This document shows, one piece after another, positions 1 to 7,381 of a stretch of DNA of 64,000 bases. This DNA is from Eubacteriales bacterium (lineage in GTDB: Bacteria > Bacillota > Clostridia > Oscillospirales > Butyricicoccaceae), in assembly GCA_030540435.1 (NCBI GenBank), contig JAUNWG010000001.1, forward strand, positions 61,448-125,447, written 5' to 3'. A model generated the notes under the pieces. That model did no database searches. It had not been told where the DNA came from and worked only from the letters and a program-made list of their open reading frames with translations. Position 1 is the first letter of the stretch, and every line of letters starts with the position of its first letter. Position numbers and translations under genes: made by a program.

Positions 1-1
1 C

Positions 2-808
2 GCAGAGGAATCGACTGCATGGCCGATGGTTACCGGTTCCCCAGTAGACGGCGGTCTGGGCTTTGACCTCAAGTGGAACATGGGCTGGATGAATGACTTC
101 CTGGAATATCAGAAGTGCGACCCGTATTTCCGCAAGTACAACCACAACAAGATGACGTTCTCCATGACCTATGCCTACAGCGAGAATTATGTGCTTGTTA
201 TTTCGCACGACGAGGTTGTACATCTGAAGTGCTCCATGCTGGAGAAAATGCCGGGTGATGACGAGCATAAGTTTGCGAACCTCAAGGCTGCCTATGCATT
301 TATGATCGGCCATCCGGGCAAGAAGCTGCTGTTCATGGGTCAGGAATTTGGTCAGCGCCGTGAATGGAGCGAAGCGCGTGAGCTGGATTGGGGCTGCCTG
401 CTGGATCAGAAGCACAATGACTTGAAGGCTTTTGTCGGACAGCTGCTCAATATGTACAAAAAGTATCCGGCGCTGTATGCAATGGACGACACATGGGATG
501 GCTTCCAGTGGGTCAATGCGAATGACGGCGACCGCAGCATCTTTAGCTTTATCCGCTATTCCCCGACCAAGCGCAACAATCTGCTGTTTGTTATCAACTT
601 TACGCCGGTCGACCGCCCGGATTACCGCGTCGGCGTGCCGAAGAAAAAGCGTTATACCAAGATATTCAGCACGGATGCACCGGAGATCGGTGGCATCGCG
701 GACACAACGCCGGAGGTTTATAATTCGGTCGTATCCGAGTGCGACGGACAGCCTTGCTCGTTTGCATATCCGCTGCCGGGCTATGGCGTAGCTGTGTTTA
801 AGTTCTAA
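2..808 (+). CDS. glgB: 1,4-alpha-glucan branching enzyme, C-terminal part (5' end outside window)
   Basis: This is the C-terminal ~268 residues of a glycogen branching enzyme; the frame is open to the left edge, so the start lies outside. The window opens with AEESTAWP, the conserved AEEST segment of GH13 branching enzymes. It is followed by GLGFDLKWNMGWMND and the SHDEVVH motif that carries a conserved active-site His/Asp of the (beta/alpha)8 barrel. A C-terminal all-beta domain ends in GYGVAVFKF. The enzyme makes alpha-1,6 branches in cytoplasmic glycogen. Other glg genes, if clustered, must lie to the left. No typical terminator follows directly; the MITE-like element starts 33 bp after the stop and its hairpins could end the transcript. 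Confidence 0.95.
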   Translation, partial: AEESTAWPMVTGSPVDGGLGFDLKWNMGWMNDFLEYQKCDPYFRKYNHNKMTFSMTYAYSENYVLVISHDEVVHLKCSMLEKMPGDDEHKFANLKAAYAFMIGHPGKKLLFMGQEFGQRREWSEARELDWGCLLDQKHNDLKAFVGQLLNMYKKYPALYAMDDTWDGFQWVNANDGDRSIFSFIRYSPTKRNNLLFVINFTPVDRPDYRVGVPKKKRYTKIFSTDAPEIGGIADTTPEVYNSVVSECDGQPCSFAYPLPGYGVAVFKF

Positions 809-869
809 TTCATATATGTGAACGTGCTGTATTTGAAGATATCATGCAGTTATAGTCGTTTACGCGATT

Positions 870-903
870 GAAGAGAGGGAACCGACGTCGGTTCCCTCTC
901 TTC
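870..903. repeat. Perfect 34-bp palindrome in left end of the MITE-like element
   Basis: Both 17-base halves are exact reverse complements with no spacer, centred on GACGTC. It would form a very stable cruciform or hairpin and may stop glgB transcription, although no T-run follows. Confidence 0.8.
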
Positions 904-1194
904 GCTCTCCTTCGACGCCAAAGAACCTATGGTTCTCTGGACTCTCCTCTATGTGGCCGCGCTTGCGCTCCATGACGCCAAAAGCGCCGCGCGCGGCATT
1001 TACCGTATACGCTGAGATTTGCAGGATATGTGCCAGCACAATGAAGAATCTCCACACAGCATTACCGGATACGCGGAAAGGTTGCGGTTTCGGCGTGTTG
1101 CTCTCGGCGCGCAAAGCCCCATAGACTGCCGAAAAACTTTGGTGTCAAGGGGGTTTTCGGCAGTCACGCCGCGCCCATAGCCCGGAGAGGGAGC

Positions 1195-1231
1195 GAAGAG
1201 GGAGAACCGGGCTTATCGGTTCTCCCTCTTC
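1195..1231. repeat. 15-bp-arm hairpin in right end of the MITE-like element
   Basis: The arms GAAGAGGGAGAACCG and CGGTTCTCCCTCTTC are exact reverse complements around loop GGCTTAT. The hairpin is the counterpart of the left-end palindrome with shuffled AG/GA positions, so the two ends diverged while each kept its own self-complementarity. Confidence 0.8.
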
Positions 1232-1277
1232 AGTACATGAAGCGGCAATAACTGCATGAAAAAGCAAACCAGCACAG

Positions 1278-1532
1278 TTAATCCTCTCCATCCATCAAAT
1301 ACTCGTAACTTACGTCAAATAACTTTGCAAAACCGCGAATTTCAATATCTGTAACATAACGCTGATTATTTTCAATACGGGTGATAACGTTCTTATCAAT
1401 GTCATATCCGGCAAGCTGCATCTGATGAGCCAGTTCACGCTGAGAAAGATTGTGCTGCTTCCGAAGTGTAATAAGCCGCTTGCTGATTAAATTTTTCTCG
1501 CCATTGTTTGTGCGTGGTCTTGGTGTAGACAT
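1278..1532 (-). CDS. XRE-family helix-turn-helix regulator (84 aa)
   Basis: This is a single-domain DNA-binding protein. The HTH spans residues ~15-77: RLITLRKQHNLSQRELA, then the recognition region ending in NVITRIENNQRYVTD, then a closing helix FAKLFDVSYEYLMDG. The stop falls just inside the region after the MITE-like element. The gene is transcribed away from the small unknown gene at 1646, with 113 bp between starts. That gap holds a pair of inverted 17-base arms (1550-1566, 1606-1622) near the two likely transcription starts. This is the layout expected for a repressor of itself and its neighbour. Family assignment is secure; the regulated process is unknown. Confidence 0.9.
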   Translation of the reverse strand: MSTPRPRTNNGEKNLISKRLITLRKQHNLSQRELAHQMQLAGYDIDKNVITRIENNQRYVTDIEIRGFAKLFDVSYEYLMDGED

Positions 1533-1549
1533 GATACAGTCCTCCGAAT

Positions 1550-1622
1550 TGTCCCGGTTTTACAACTTTTCATATTGATTTTATTCGGAAGAAAGCGTAT
1601 AATCGGTTGTAAAACAGGGACA
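1550..1622. promoter_or_regulatory. Symmetrical paired operator between divergent genes
   Basis: The arms TGTCCCGGTTTTACAAC (1550-1566) and GTTGTAAAACAGGGACA (1606-1622) are reverse complements with one mismatch, 39 bp apart. Each arm holds a GTT-N4-AAC core. The right arm covers the expected start site of the plus-strand promoter; the left arm is placed similarly for a minus-strand promoter. I infer that they are binding sites for the adjacent XRE protein. Confidence 0.65.
1575..1603 (+). promoter_or_regulatory. Sigma-A-type promoter for the 136-aa gene
   Basis: TTGATT (1575-1580), a 17-bp spacer and TATAAT (1598-1603) lie between the two operator arms. Confidence 0.75.
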
Positions 1623-1645
1623 CAAGAAGGGAGGATACAATATTT

Positions 1646-2056
1646 ATGGAAATACCAACAGAAAATACCGGACAAAAACAGCCGGATCCATCGAAAGAAA
1701 CGACACTGTTTAGTATGCTCTATTATCGGGAATTGATGCAGCAAGTAATATATGGTTCGGACGCGCTGGCAGAGCGGGTATATGACATAGTGATGGGCCT
1801 AATTGACCACAAGGATTATCCTATTCCACAGGTGGAGTTCGTGGAAAATGCCTTTGCTGACGGCGAGCCGTGCGAACGGTTATATGAACAGATGCACGAT
1901 GCAGCTGCGCGGGTATATAAGCGGCTGGGCATGGAGAAGGACAGAGATGTAGAAGATATCATTTATAGATGGATGGATATGATGCATATTGTATCTATAA
2001 AAATGTTTGAATACGGCATGAAATTTGCACAGGAGCAAAACAAAAGCGCACAGTAG
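1646..2056 (+). CDS. Small acidic helical protein of unknown function (136 aa)
   Basis: I do not recognise this protein. It is predicted soluble and mostly helical, with an acidic middle (EFVENAFADGEPCERLYEQMHD) and repeated Tyr/Met pairs (MLYYRELMQQ, YRWMDMMHI, MFEYGMKF). There is no signal peptide and no cysteine motif; only one Cys is present. The start is supported by GGGAGG about 11 bases upstream. It is divergent from an XRE regulator and shares an operator region with it. That suggests a regulator-target pair, possibly acquired along with the neighbouring element, but nothing shows a toxin-antitoxin function. Confidence 0.7.
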   Translation: MEIPTENTGQKQPDPSKETTLFSMLYYRELMQQVIYGSDALAERVYDIVMGLIDHKDYPIPQVEFVENAFADGEPCERLYEQMHDAAARVYKRLGMEKDRDVEDIIYRWMDMMHIVSIKMFEYGMKFAQEQNKSAQ

Positions 2057-2074
2057 CAATACGGTGCGCTTTTT
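2043..2074. terminator. Bidirectional terminator between convergent genes
   Basis: AAAGCGCAC (2043-2051) pairs with GTGCGCTTT (2064-2072), followed by T on plus and preceded by A (T on minus). It overlaps the stop of the 136-aa gene and lies just past the stop of the S1 gene. Confidence 0.8.
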
Positions 2075-2079
2075 CACGG

Positions 2080-2994
2080 TTATTCCTCTGTCAACGGTGC
2101 AAAATCCGTGCGGATCAGCCTTGTCAAACAGCATTCAGGCGAATACTGCCAGCTGGATAAATGACCGCTTTCAATGAAATAGGACAACGGCGGCGGGACA
2201 GCAGCTGCATGGCCAATGTGGTCGATCAGGTTTAATTTGATCTTCATGCGCTCCGACAGGATGGATTTGATGTAGCAGGATACCATTTCACCGGGGGATA
2301 CCGGAAACCGCTGTTCTGCCAGCCCGGACAGGTTTGGCGTCAATTCAATAAACACGCCGTAATCCTCTACACTGCGCACAATGCCGCAGACGGTTTCACC
2401 CGGCGCAAATTGCGCGGCATTCTGCTCCCATGTACCTAGTAGCTCGCGGTGCGTCAGCGAGACACGTCCGGCGTCAGCGTCTAAGCTGACGATCACAGCC
2501 CGCAGAAGCTGACCGATGCTCACCCGGTCGGATGGATGGAAAATGCGGCTGACGGACAGATTTTCAATGCCAATGAGCGAAACGATCCCGCAGCCGACGT
2601 CGACAAACGCGCCAAACGGCTCCAAATGCGTCACACGCACCGGTATGATATCACCGGGTATATGTTCCGTCAGCAATGCATGTAAGGCTTCCTGCTGCGC
2701 TGCACGGCGCGAAAGATATGCGGTATTTCCTTCTATGCGCTGCACCTGAAAGCAGACCGGTTTCCCTACGCGGGATAATATGGCGATCTCACGGGTCTGC
2801 CCGGTATCGATCCCCAGTGCGCATTCCTCTCGCGGCATGATACCGGTCAGCCCGTCTAGCTGAATGATTAAATTATGCTGCGCATCACAGCGGATTGCAG
2901 GCGCTTCCAGAATACTGCCGTCCTGTGCGGCGGCATATATATCTTCCCGTTTGGGAATGGTCGTTTTCAGGCTTTCTGGTGCATAGGATTGCAA
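2080..2994 (-). CDS. S1 RNA-binding domain protein (304 aa)
   Basis: This is a cytoplasmic RNA-binding protein related to ribosomal protein S1. At least two S1 folds are visible. One at ~112-185 has VTHLEPFGAFVDVGCG and ends RVSLTHRELLGTW; one at ~195-255 has GIVRSVEDYGVFIELTPNLSGLAE. A degenerate N-terminal copy and a C-terminal S1-like strand set flank these. It is shorter than a true S1, so a regulatory or ribosome-associated role in Firmicutes is likelier. The start is TTG at 2992-2994 with a strong GGAGGG ribosome-binding site six bases upstream. It appears monocistronic. Confidence 0.85.
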   Translation of the reverse strand: MQSYAPESLKTTIPKREDIYAAAQDGSILEAPAIRCDAQHNLIIQLDGLTGIMPREECALGIDTGQTREIAILSRVGKPVCFQVQRIEGNTAYLSRRAAQQEALHALLTEHIPGDIIPVRVTHLEPFGAFVDVGCGIVSLIGIENLSVSRIFHPSDRVSIGQLLRAVIVSLDADAGRVSLTHRELLGTWEQNAAQFAPGETVCGIVRSVEDYGVFIELTPNLSGLAEQRFPVSPGEMVSCYIKSILSERMKIKLNLIDHIGHAAAVPPPLSYFIESGHLSSWQYSPECCLTRLIRTDFAPLTEE

Positions 2995-3155
2995 TTTGCT
3001 CCCTCCGTTCTCAAAAGTCCGTAGTTTTTTTGAATCACCCTGCTTTGACTATATGCGCGAAGCTGCGGAATTATTATGGATAATCCATACAAATCGCTGG
3101 TGTTCCGTCAAAAGGTATGATACACTAACGATAGGAAGATCGAGGAGGAAATGCA

Positions 3156-3356
3156 ATGGATATCCGGCTGGGAGATAGATTGACAATGAAAAAAGCACAC
3201 CCATGCGGCAGCAGGGAATGGGAAGTCCTGCGTGTCGGCATGGATTTCCGCCTGAAATGTACCGGCTGTGGGCATATGATTATGATTCCGCGCAGCAAGG
3301 CGGAAAAAAATATCCGTAAGATCGTTCGCGCAGATGGAACGGAAGTCGGGAAGTGA
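3156..3356 (+). CDS. DUF951 family protein (66 aa)
   Basis: This small conserved Firmicute protein matches DUF951. It has DIRLGDRLTMKKAHPCG near the N-terminus, then RVGMDFRLKCTGCGHMIMIPR. The Cys pair CTGC and the upstream PCG Cys suggest metal or nucleic-acid binding, but the function is unproven. GAGGAGG precedes the ATG. Five bases separate its stop from the start of the uridine phosphorylase gene, so the two are co-transcribed. Confidence 0.9.
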   Translation: MDIRLGDRLTMKKAHPCGSREWEVLRVGMDFRLKCTGCGHMIMIPRSKAEKNIRKIVRADGTEVGK

Positions 3357-3360
3357 TGAT

Positions 3361-4122
3361 ATGTTGATCGATGGAAAACAGATGCATCTGCAATGCACGG
3401 CGGCGGATATCGGGAAGTATGCGATTTTGCCGGGAGACCCAGGGCGCTGTGCGGTGATTGCGGCGTATTTAGAGGATGCCCGGATGATATCCTCCAACCG
3501 GGAATTTCAGGTCTGGACGGGGCGCTTGGACGGTGAACTGGTCACGGTATGCTCCACCGGTATCGGCGGCCCATCCGCTGCGATCGCATTGGAGGAGCTG
3601 GTCGAGTGTGGTGCGCATACATTTATCCGTGTCGGCACCTGTGGCGGGATCGATGCCGCCGTCAAGGGCGGCGATGTGATCGTAGCGACGGCGGCGGTAC
3701 GGCAGGAGGGAACTTCGCGGGAATACCTCCCGCTGGAATATCCGGCAGCGGCAAGCTATGCGGTTGTGCGTGCACTGGCGGATTCCTGTGAGGCGTTGGG
3801 GTATCGCACGCATGTGGGCGTTGTACAGTCCAAGGATAGCTTTTATGGCGAAATACGCCCGCAGCGTATGCCGATAGCAGGGAAGCTGCAAGCGCAGTGG
3901 AGCGCGTGGACAGCCGCAGGCGTGCTTGCCAGTGAGATGGAATCCGCAGCGTTGTTCGTCGCAGGCGCATGTTTGCATGTGCGCTGTGGTACGGTGCTCA
4001 ATGTCCTGTGGAATGATGAGAATGAAGCGCCGGCAGTGCCGGAGGGCGCAGCCCAGCGCGGCATCCACGCCGCAGTGGAGGCCATCCGCCGCCTGATCCG
4101 GGCAGACAGCAAAGAGAAGTAA
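3361..4122 (+). CDS. udp: Uridine phosphorylase
   Basis: This is a nucleoside phosphorylase of the PNP/UDP superfamily (253 aa). It would cleave uridine with phosphate to uracil and ribose-1-phosphate in pyrimidine salvage. Visible signatures are the N-terminal GDPGRC phosphate-binding segment, GIGGPSAAIALEELV, RVGTCGG, QSKDSFYGE typical of the uridine branch, and the ribose-binding ASEMESAALF. I chose ATG 3361, just after the DUF951 stop, over the upstream ATG at 3334 because GGGAAG sits correctly for 3361. Substrate choice of uridine rather than purine nucleosides rests on the DSFYG motif. Confidence 0.85.
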   Translation: MLIDGKQMHLQCTAADIGKYAILPGDPGRCAVIAAYLEDARMISSNREFQVWTGRLDGELVTVCSTGIGGPSAAIALEELVECGAHTFIRVGTCGGIDAAVKGGDVIVATAAVRQEGTSREYLPLEYPAAASYAVVRALADSCEALGYRTHVGVVQSKDSFYGEIRPQRMPIAGKLQAQWSAWTAAGVLASEMESAALFVAGACLHVRCGTVLNVLWNDENEAPAVPEGAAQRGIHAAVEAIRRLIRADSKEK

Positions 4123-4138
4123 ATACATGCAAAAGAAA

Positions 4139-4172
4139 AAGGATGACAGCGTTTGTTCTGTCATCCTTATTT
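4139..4172. terminator. Bidirectional terminator
   Basis: AAGGATGACAG (4139-4149) and CTGTCATCCTT (4158-4168) pair perfectly. T-rich sequence follows on plus and an A-run precedes it. It separates udp from the convergent sulfatase gene. Confidence 0.9.
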
Positions 4173-4183
4173 TGTGTGTACGT

Positions 4184-6043
4184 CTAACTCGCGGCACTGC
4201 CGATCAGTATGTCACCGGAACCGGTTGATGTTGACGATTTTGATTTATCCTTATCAAAAACGGATCGGTATTGTACGATCTTGTAGTCATGCAGATCCTG
4301 TGCTGCCATTTCAAGCGGGACATATACGCCGTCCTTGTTGATGCAGCCAACTGCGGAAATGACCGGATACTTGTTCTTCAGGCTGTAGACATATTCCTGA
4401 TATTCACTCATCTGTGCACCGGCGACATCCAGCGTCAGAGGGCCGAGATAGTTTGCGCTGATGCGTCCGATATCAGCATAGTCCTCTTCGTTGATATCAT
4501 AGTTTGCCCATATAAAGAACGGGACGGTATGCTGGTCCATCTCGATCTCCGCTGCCGTTTTGCTGCTGTAGCGGGTGAGGTGGTTGTAGAACGAATTTTC
4601 GATGTACGGCATGTGGTCGCCAAACAGGACGATGATGGTCGGTTCCTCCTGCTCGCTGAAATAGTTCACCAGACGCTCGATCGCGCGGTCGGATTCCTGA
4701 ATCAGAGAGAGGTACTGCTTGGTGTACGGATACAGCGAATCGTATTCAAATTCGACCGTTTCCGGGAAGTTTTCATAGGTGGTATCGTAGCCGCAGTGAT
4801 TCTGAATGGTAACGTTGAACATGAACAGCGGGTTATCCGACTCCTCCTTGTTTTTTTCGTAGGTCTCAATTACCTTGTCGAAGGAGGAATTATCGCTGAC
4901 GTAGCGGCGGAGATACTCTGTTGTCTCATCGTTGAAGCTCTCGATATCCAAGAAGGTATCAAAGCCCATCAGCGGATACGCGCGGTTGCGCGCCCAGCCC
5001 GAACCGTAATACGGATGCATACCGACGGTGTTATAGCCCTGCTCGGACAGCACCGAAGCAAGAGATTCCGTATCATCATGTACATATTGCAGCATCGGAT
5101 AGCTGCCAGATTTGAAGAATGCGTAGGTATTGCTGGTCAGGAATTCATATTCGGTATTGCAGGTGCCGCCGCCGAATGCCGGGACAACAAGCTGACCGGT
5201 GATGGTGTTTTCCTGTCCACTGAGCGAATGGACAAACGGCATGACGTCATCTGTGTTCTCCAGATTCAGGTCGCCCAGAATGGACAGGTCAGCGAAGGTT
5301 TCATCCATAACCGCAATGATATTCGGCTGGACAGCTTCTTCTGATTCGGTTTCGTCTGCCGGAACGGAAGAAAGGATGGTTTCCGCATTTTCCTTGGAGT
5401 AGTCAGTCGGTGCTTCATTGAACAGGGAATCCATGTTCATGGTGAAGTTGAGTGCCATACCATTGCGGCGGTTTGCCGTTACCTGACGCCATGCGCTGAT
5501 GTAGAAATTGCCGCGTCCGACGGTGGCAATGAGTACAAACGCCGTGAGCATCACAGCAGAGGCTGCCATACCGCCTGCACGCTTGCGTACCTTGATCGTC
5601 GGATATTTGATGAACATGGTAATGATCCACCAGATGATGCAGCCGGCAACGCAGGCAATGACCTCCGCGGGGATCGTCCATTTAAATCCATTGAGCGCCT
5701 GCGCTGCTGTTCCGGCGGCGTAAATATCCCACGGGACGACAGGCGCATTGCGAATGGCAATGGAATAGTGGTTGATAATACCAAAAACGAGGAAAACAAA
5801 ATTGACGAAAATAATAGAAAAACGGGTGCGCCCGGTTACGGAGCGAAACAACAGGAATACACCATAGAAGAAAAAGATGTTTGCCCAGAAAGCCAAGGTA
5901 TTTGGCCGCAGGCATTCACTGTCCGATCCGCCATATTCCAATATCTCCACCATGATAAACGTAGCAAGCGGTGTGAGATAAAAGAAAATTGTTCCGAAAT
6001 TGGTCGCGAGAAACTTCTTACACAAATTTAACTTATTTTTCAT
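4184..6043 (-). CDS. LTA synthase family membrane sulfatase/phosphoglycerol transferase
   Basis: This is a membrane enzyme of about 619 aa with an extracellular sulfatase-fold domain. The first ~190 residues hold about five hydrophobic segments (for example FYLTPLATFIMVEIL, SIIFVNFVFLVFGIIN, MAASAVMLTAFVLIATV). The catalytic domain shows VMDETFADLSILG, the catalytic Thr in FGGGTCNTEYEFLTS, GMHPYYGSGWARN, and the metal-binding LFGDHMPYIENSFY. LTA synthases transfer glycerol-phosphate to teichoic acid; the exact polymer here is unknown. The start was chosen at ATG 6041-6043, preceded by GGAGGCGCTTTTCAC; an ATG 45 bases upstream lacks a good ribosome-binding site. A consensus promoter lies just upstream. 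Confidence 0.9.
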   Translation of the reverse strand: MKNKLNLCKKFLATNFGTIFFYLTPLATFIMVEILEYGGSDSECLRPNTLAFWANIFFFYGVFLLFRSVTGRTRFSIIFVNFVFLVFGIINHYSIAIRNAPVVPWDIYAAGTAAQALNGFKWTIPAEVIACVAGCIIWWIITMFIKYPTIKVRKRAGGMAASAVMLTAFVLIATVGRGNFYISAWRQVTANRRNGMALNFTMNMDSLFNEAPTDYSKENAETILSSVPADETESEEAVQPNIIAVMDETFADLSILGDLNLENTDDVMPFVHSLSGQENTITGQLVVPAFGGGTCNTEYEFLTSNTYAFFKSGSYPMLQYVHDDTESLASVLSEQGYNTVGMHPYYGSGWARNRAYPLMGFDTFLDIESFNDETTEYLRRYVSDNSSFDKVIETYEKNKEESDNPLFMFNVTIQNHCGYDTTYENFPETVEFEYDSLYPYTKQYLSLIQESDRAIERLVNYFSEQEEPTIIVLFGDHMPYIENSFYNHLTRYSSKTAAEIEMDQHTVPFFIWANYDINEEDYADIGRISANYLGPLTLDVAGAQMSEYQEYVYSLKNKYPVISAVGCINKDGVYVPLEMAAQDLHDYKIVQYRSVFDKDKSKSSTSTGSGDILIGSAAS

Positions 6044-6079
6044 GTGAAAAGCGCCTCCATTGGACTTTAAAACACGGTT

Positions 6080-6108
6080 ATTATACATTTTCGACGCTAA
6101 AAAGTCAA
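6080..6108 (-). promoter_or_regulatory. Sigma-A-type promoter for the LTA synthase-like gene
   Basis: On the minus strand, TTGACT (6103-6108), a 17-bp spacer and TATAAT (6080-6085) lie about 37 bp from the start codon. The -35 box directly abuts the terminator of the upstream dapL operon. Confidence 0.8.
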
Positions 6109-6140
6109 GGGACGTACCGTGAACAATCGGTAACGTCCCT
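6108..6140 (-). terminator. Terminator of the dapF-pyrG-dapL operon
   Basis: The minus-strand stem AGGGACGTTACCG/CGGTACGTCCCT has one bulge and an 8-nt loop. It is followed by TTGACTTTTT, which is also the -35 region of the next gene. Confidence 0.7.
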
Positions 6141-6199
6141 GTTAAAATGTATAATTTTTGTAAAAGAGATGAAAAGTACGCTTTTTATCGCGGAAAAGT

Positions 6200-7381
6200 T
6201 CAGGAAAGGAGCTTTTTAATGCGTGCAACTGCTTCCTTTGTGTTTTCGCGGTCGCCAAAAGCGGTCAGGCGGAAAAAGTTTTTGCCGTTTTCACCAAAGC
6301 CTGCGCCCGGTGTGCCTACAACATTTGCATTTTCCAGCAGATAATCAAAGAATTCCCAGGACTCCATGCCGTTCGGGCATTTCAGCCAGATATACGGGGA
6401 ATTTTTACCGCCGGTGTACCAGATGCCCAGCTCATCCATTGCCTCTGCCAGAATGCGTGCGTTTTCACGGTAGTAATCCAGATTCTCCTGTACCTGCTTT
6501 ACGCCTTCCTCGGTGAATACGGCAGCAGCGCCGCGCTGAACGATATAGGCAACGCCGTTGAACTTAGTGGTCTGGCGGCGCAGCCACATCTTATTGAGGT
6601 TCATGCCTTCGCGCTCCAGCTGGAGCGGAACAATGGTGTAGCCGCAGCGGGTACCGGTAAAGCCTGCGGTCTTGGAGAAGGAGCAGAACTCAATGGCACA
6701 ATTCTTTGCGCCTTCGATTTCATAGATGCTGCGCGGCAGGTTTTCATCCGAAACGAAGCACTCATAGGCTGCGTCATACAGGATAACAGCGTCGTTTGCC
6801 AGTGCGTAGTCAACCCAAGCCTTCAGGCCCTCGCGGTCATAGGCAGCGCCGGTCGGGTTGTTCGGGGAGCACAGGTAAATGATATCTGCGTGAACAGATG
6901 CATCCGGCAGCGGCAGGAAGCCGTTGGATTCGTTTGCATTCATATAGATGATGCTGCGGCCAGCCATAACGTTGGTGTCAACGTAAACCGGATACACCGG
7001 GTCCGGAACCAGGACAGTATTGTCTGTGTCAAACAGATCGAGGATGTTGCCGACATCCGACTTTGCGCCGTCGGAAACAAAGATCTCGTCCAGATCCAGC
7101 TGGGTATTGCGGGTCGCATAGTAAGCCTGGATGGACTCCTTCAGGAAGTCATAGCCCTGCTCCGGGCCGTAGCCGCGGAACGAGCCCTGCTTGCTCTGCT
7201 CGTCGACAGCGGCGTGCATTGCATCAATTGCGACCTGCGGCAGCGGCAGGGTAACGTCGCCGATACCCAGACGGATGACATTTGCCTCCGGATGTGCTGC
7301 GGTGTAATCAGCGACCTTCTTTGCGATCGTAGAAAACAGATAGCTCTGTGCGATGTTTGAAAAGTTATGATTCATTTTCAT
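6200..7381 (-). CDS. dapL: LL-diaminopimelate aminotransferase
   Basis: This fold-type I PLP enzyme (393 aa) converts tetrahydrodipicolinate directly to LL-diaminopimelate in lysine and peptidoglycan synthesis, bypassing acyl intermediates. The N-terminal [15 protein letters not shown] is the DapL hallmark. The Schiff-base lysine lies in [18 protein letters not shown], and [12 protein letters not shown] carries the PLP-contacting Asn. The start was chosen at ATG 7379-7381 (MKMNHNFSN), preceded by AAGGAGCAAGGAAACCC. It overlaps the pyrG stop by 17 bp, implying translational coupling. The partner dapF is two genes upstream in the same operon, so two consecutive pathway steps are co-expressed. 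Confidence 0.95.
   Translation of the reverse strand: MKMNHNFSNIAQSYLFSTIAKKVADYTAAHPEANVIRLGIGDVTLPLPQVAIDAMHAAVDEQSKQGSFRGYGPEQGYDFLKESIQAYYATRNTQLDLDEIFVSDGAKSDVGNILDLFDTDNTVLVPDPVYPVYVDTNVMAGRSIIYMNANESNGFLPLPDASVHADIIYLCSPNNPTGAAYDREGLKAWVDYALANDAVILYDAAYECFVSDENLPRSIYEIEGAKNCAIEFCSFSKTAGFTGTRCGYTIVPLQLEREGMNLNKMWLRRQTTKFNGVAYIVQRGAAAVFTEEGVKQVQENLDYYRENARILAEAMDELGIWYTGGKNSPYIWLKCPNGMESWEFFDYLLENANVVGTPGAGFGENGKNFFRLTAFGDRENTKEAVARIKKLLS

Larger units (their letters stand above)
842..1259. mobile_element. MITE-like non-coding element with long imperfect terminal inverted repeats
   Basis: The 469-bp gap between glgB and the XRE gene is filled by a 418-bp element whose ends are inverted copies. 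The left end (842-910) and the reverse complement of the right end (1184-1259) both start TCATGCAGTTAT, diverge moderately over the next 16 bases, then share GAAGAG, a self-complementary hairpin core and TTCGCT-CTCC. The left hairpin (870-903) is a perfect 34-bp palindrome; the right one (1195-1231) has 15-bp arms around a 7-nt loop. A third inverted repeat lies inside (1125-1164, 11-bp arms). Open frames inside look like chance. No clear target-site duplication was found. A structured non-coding RNA or a repeat family other than a MITE is possible. Confidence 0.6.

Noticed and set aside
860..1114. 84-residue open frame inside the MITE-like element
   Set aside because: It runs through palindromic sequence, lacks a ribosome-binding site and resembles nothing; treated as chance.
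1646..2056. Toxin-antitoxin pair with the divergent XRE gene
   Set aside because: The genes are divergent rather than co-directional, and the 136-aa protein has no toxin motif; an XRE neighbour alone is not enough.
4271..5344. 357-residue open frame antisense to the LTA synthase-like gene
   Set aside because: Shadow of a conserved catalytic domain; no start signals.
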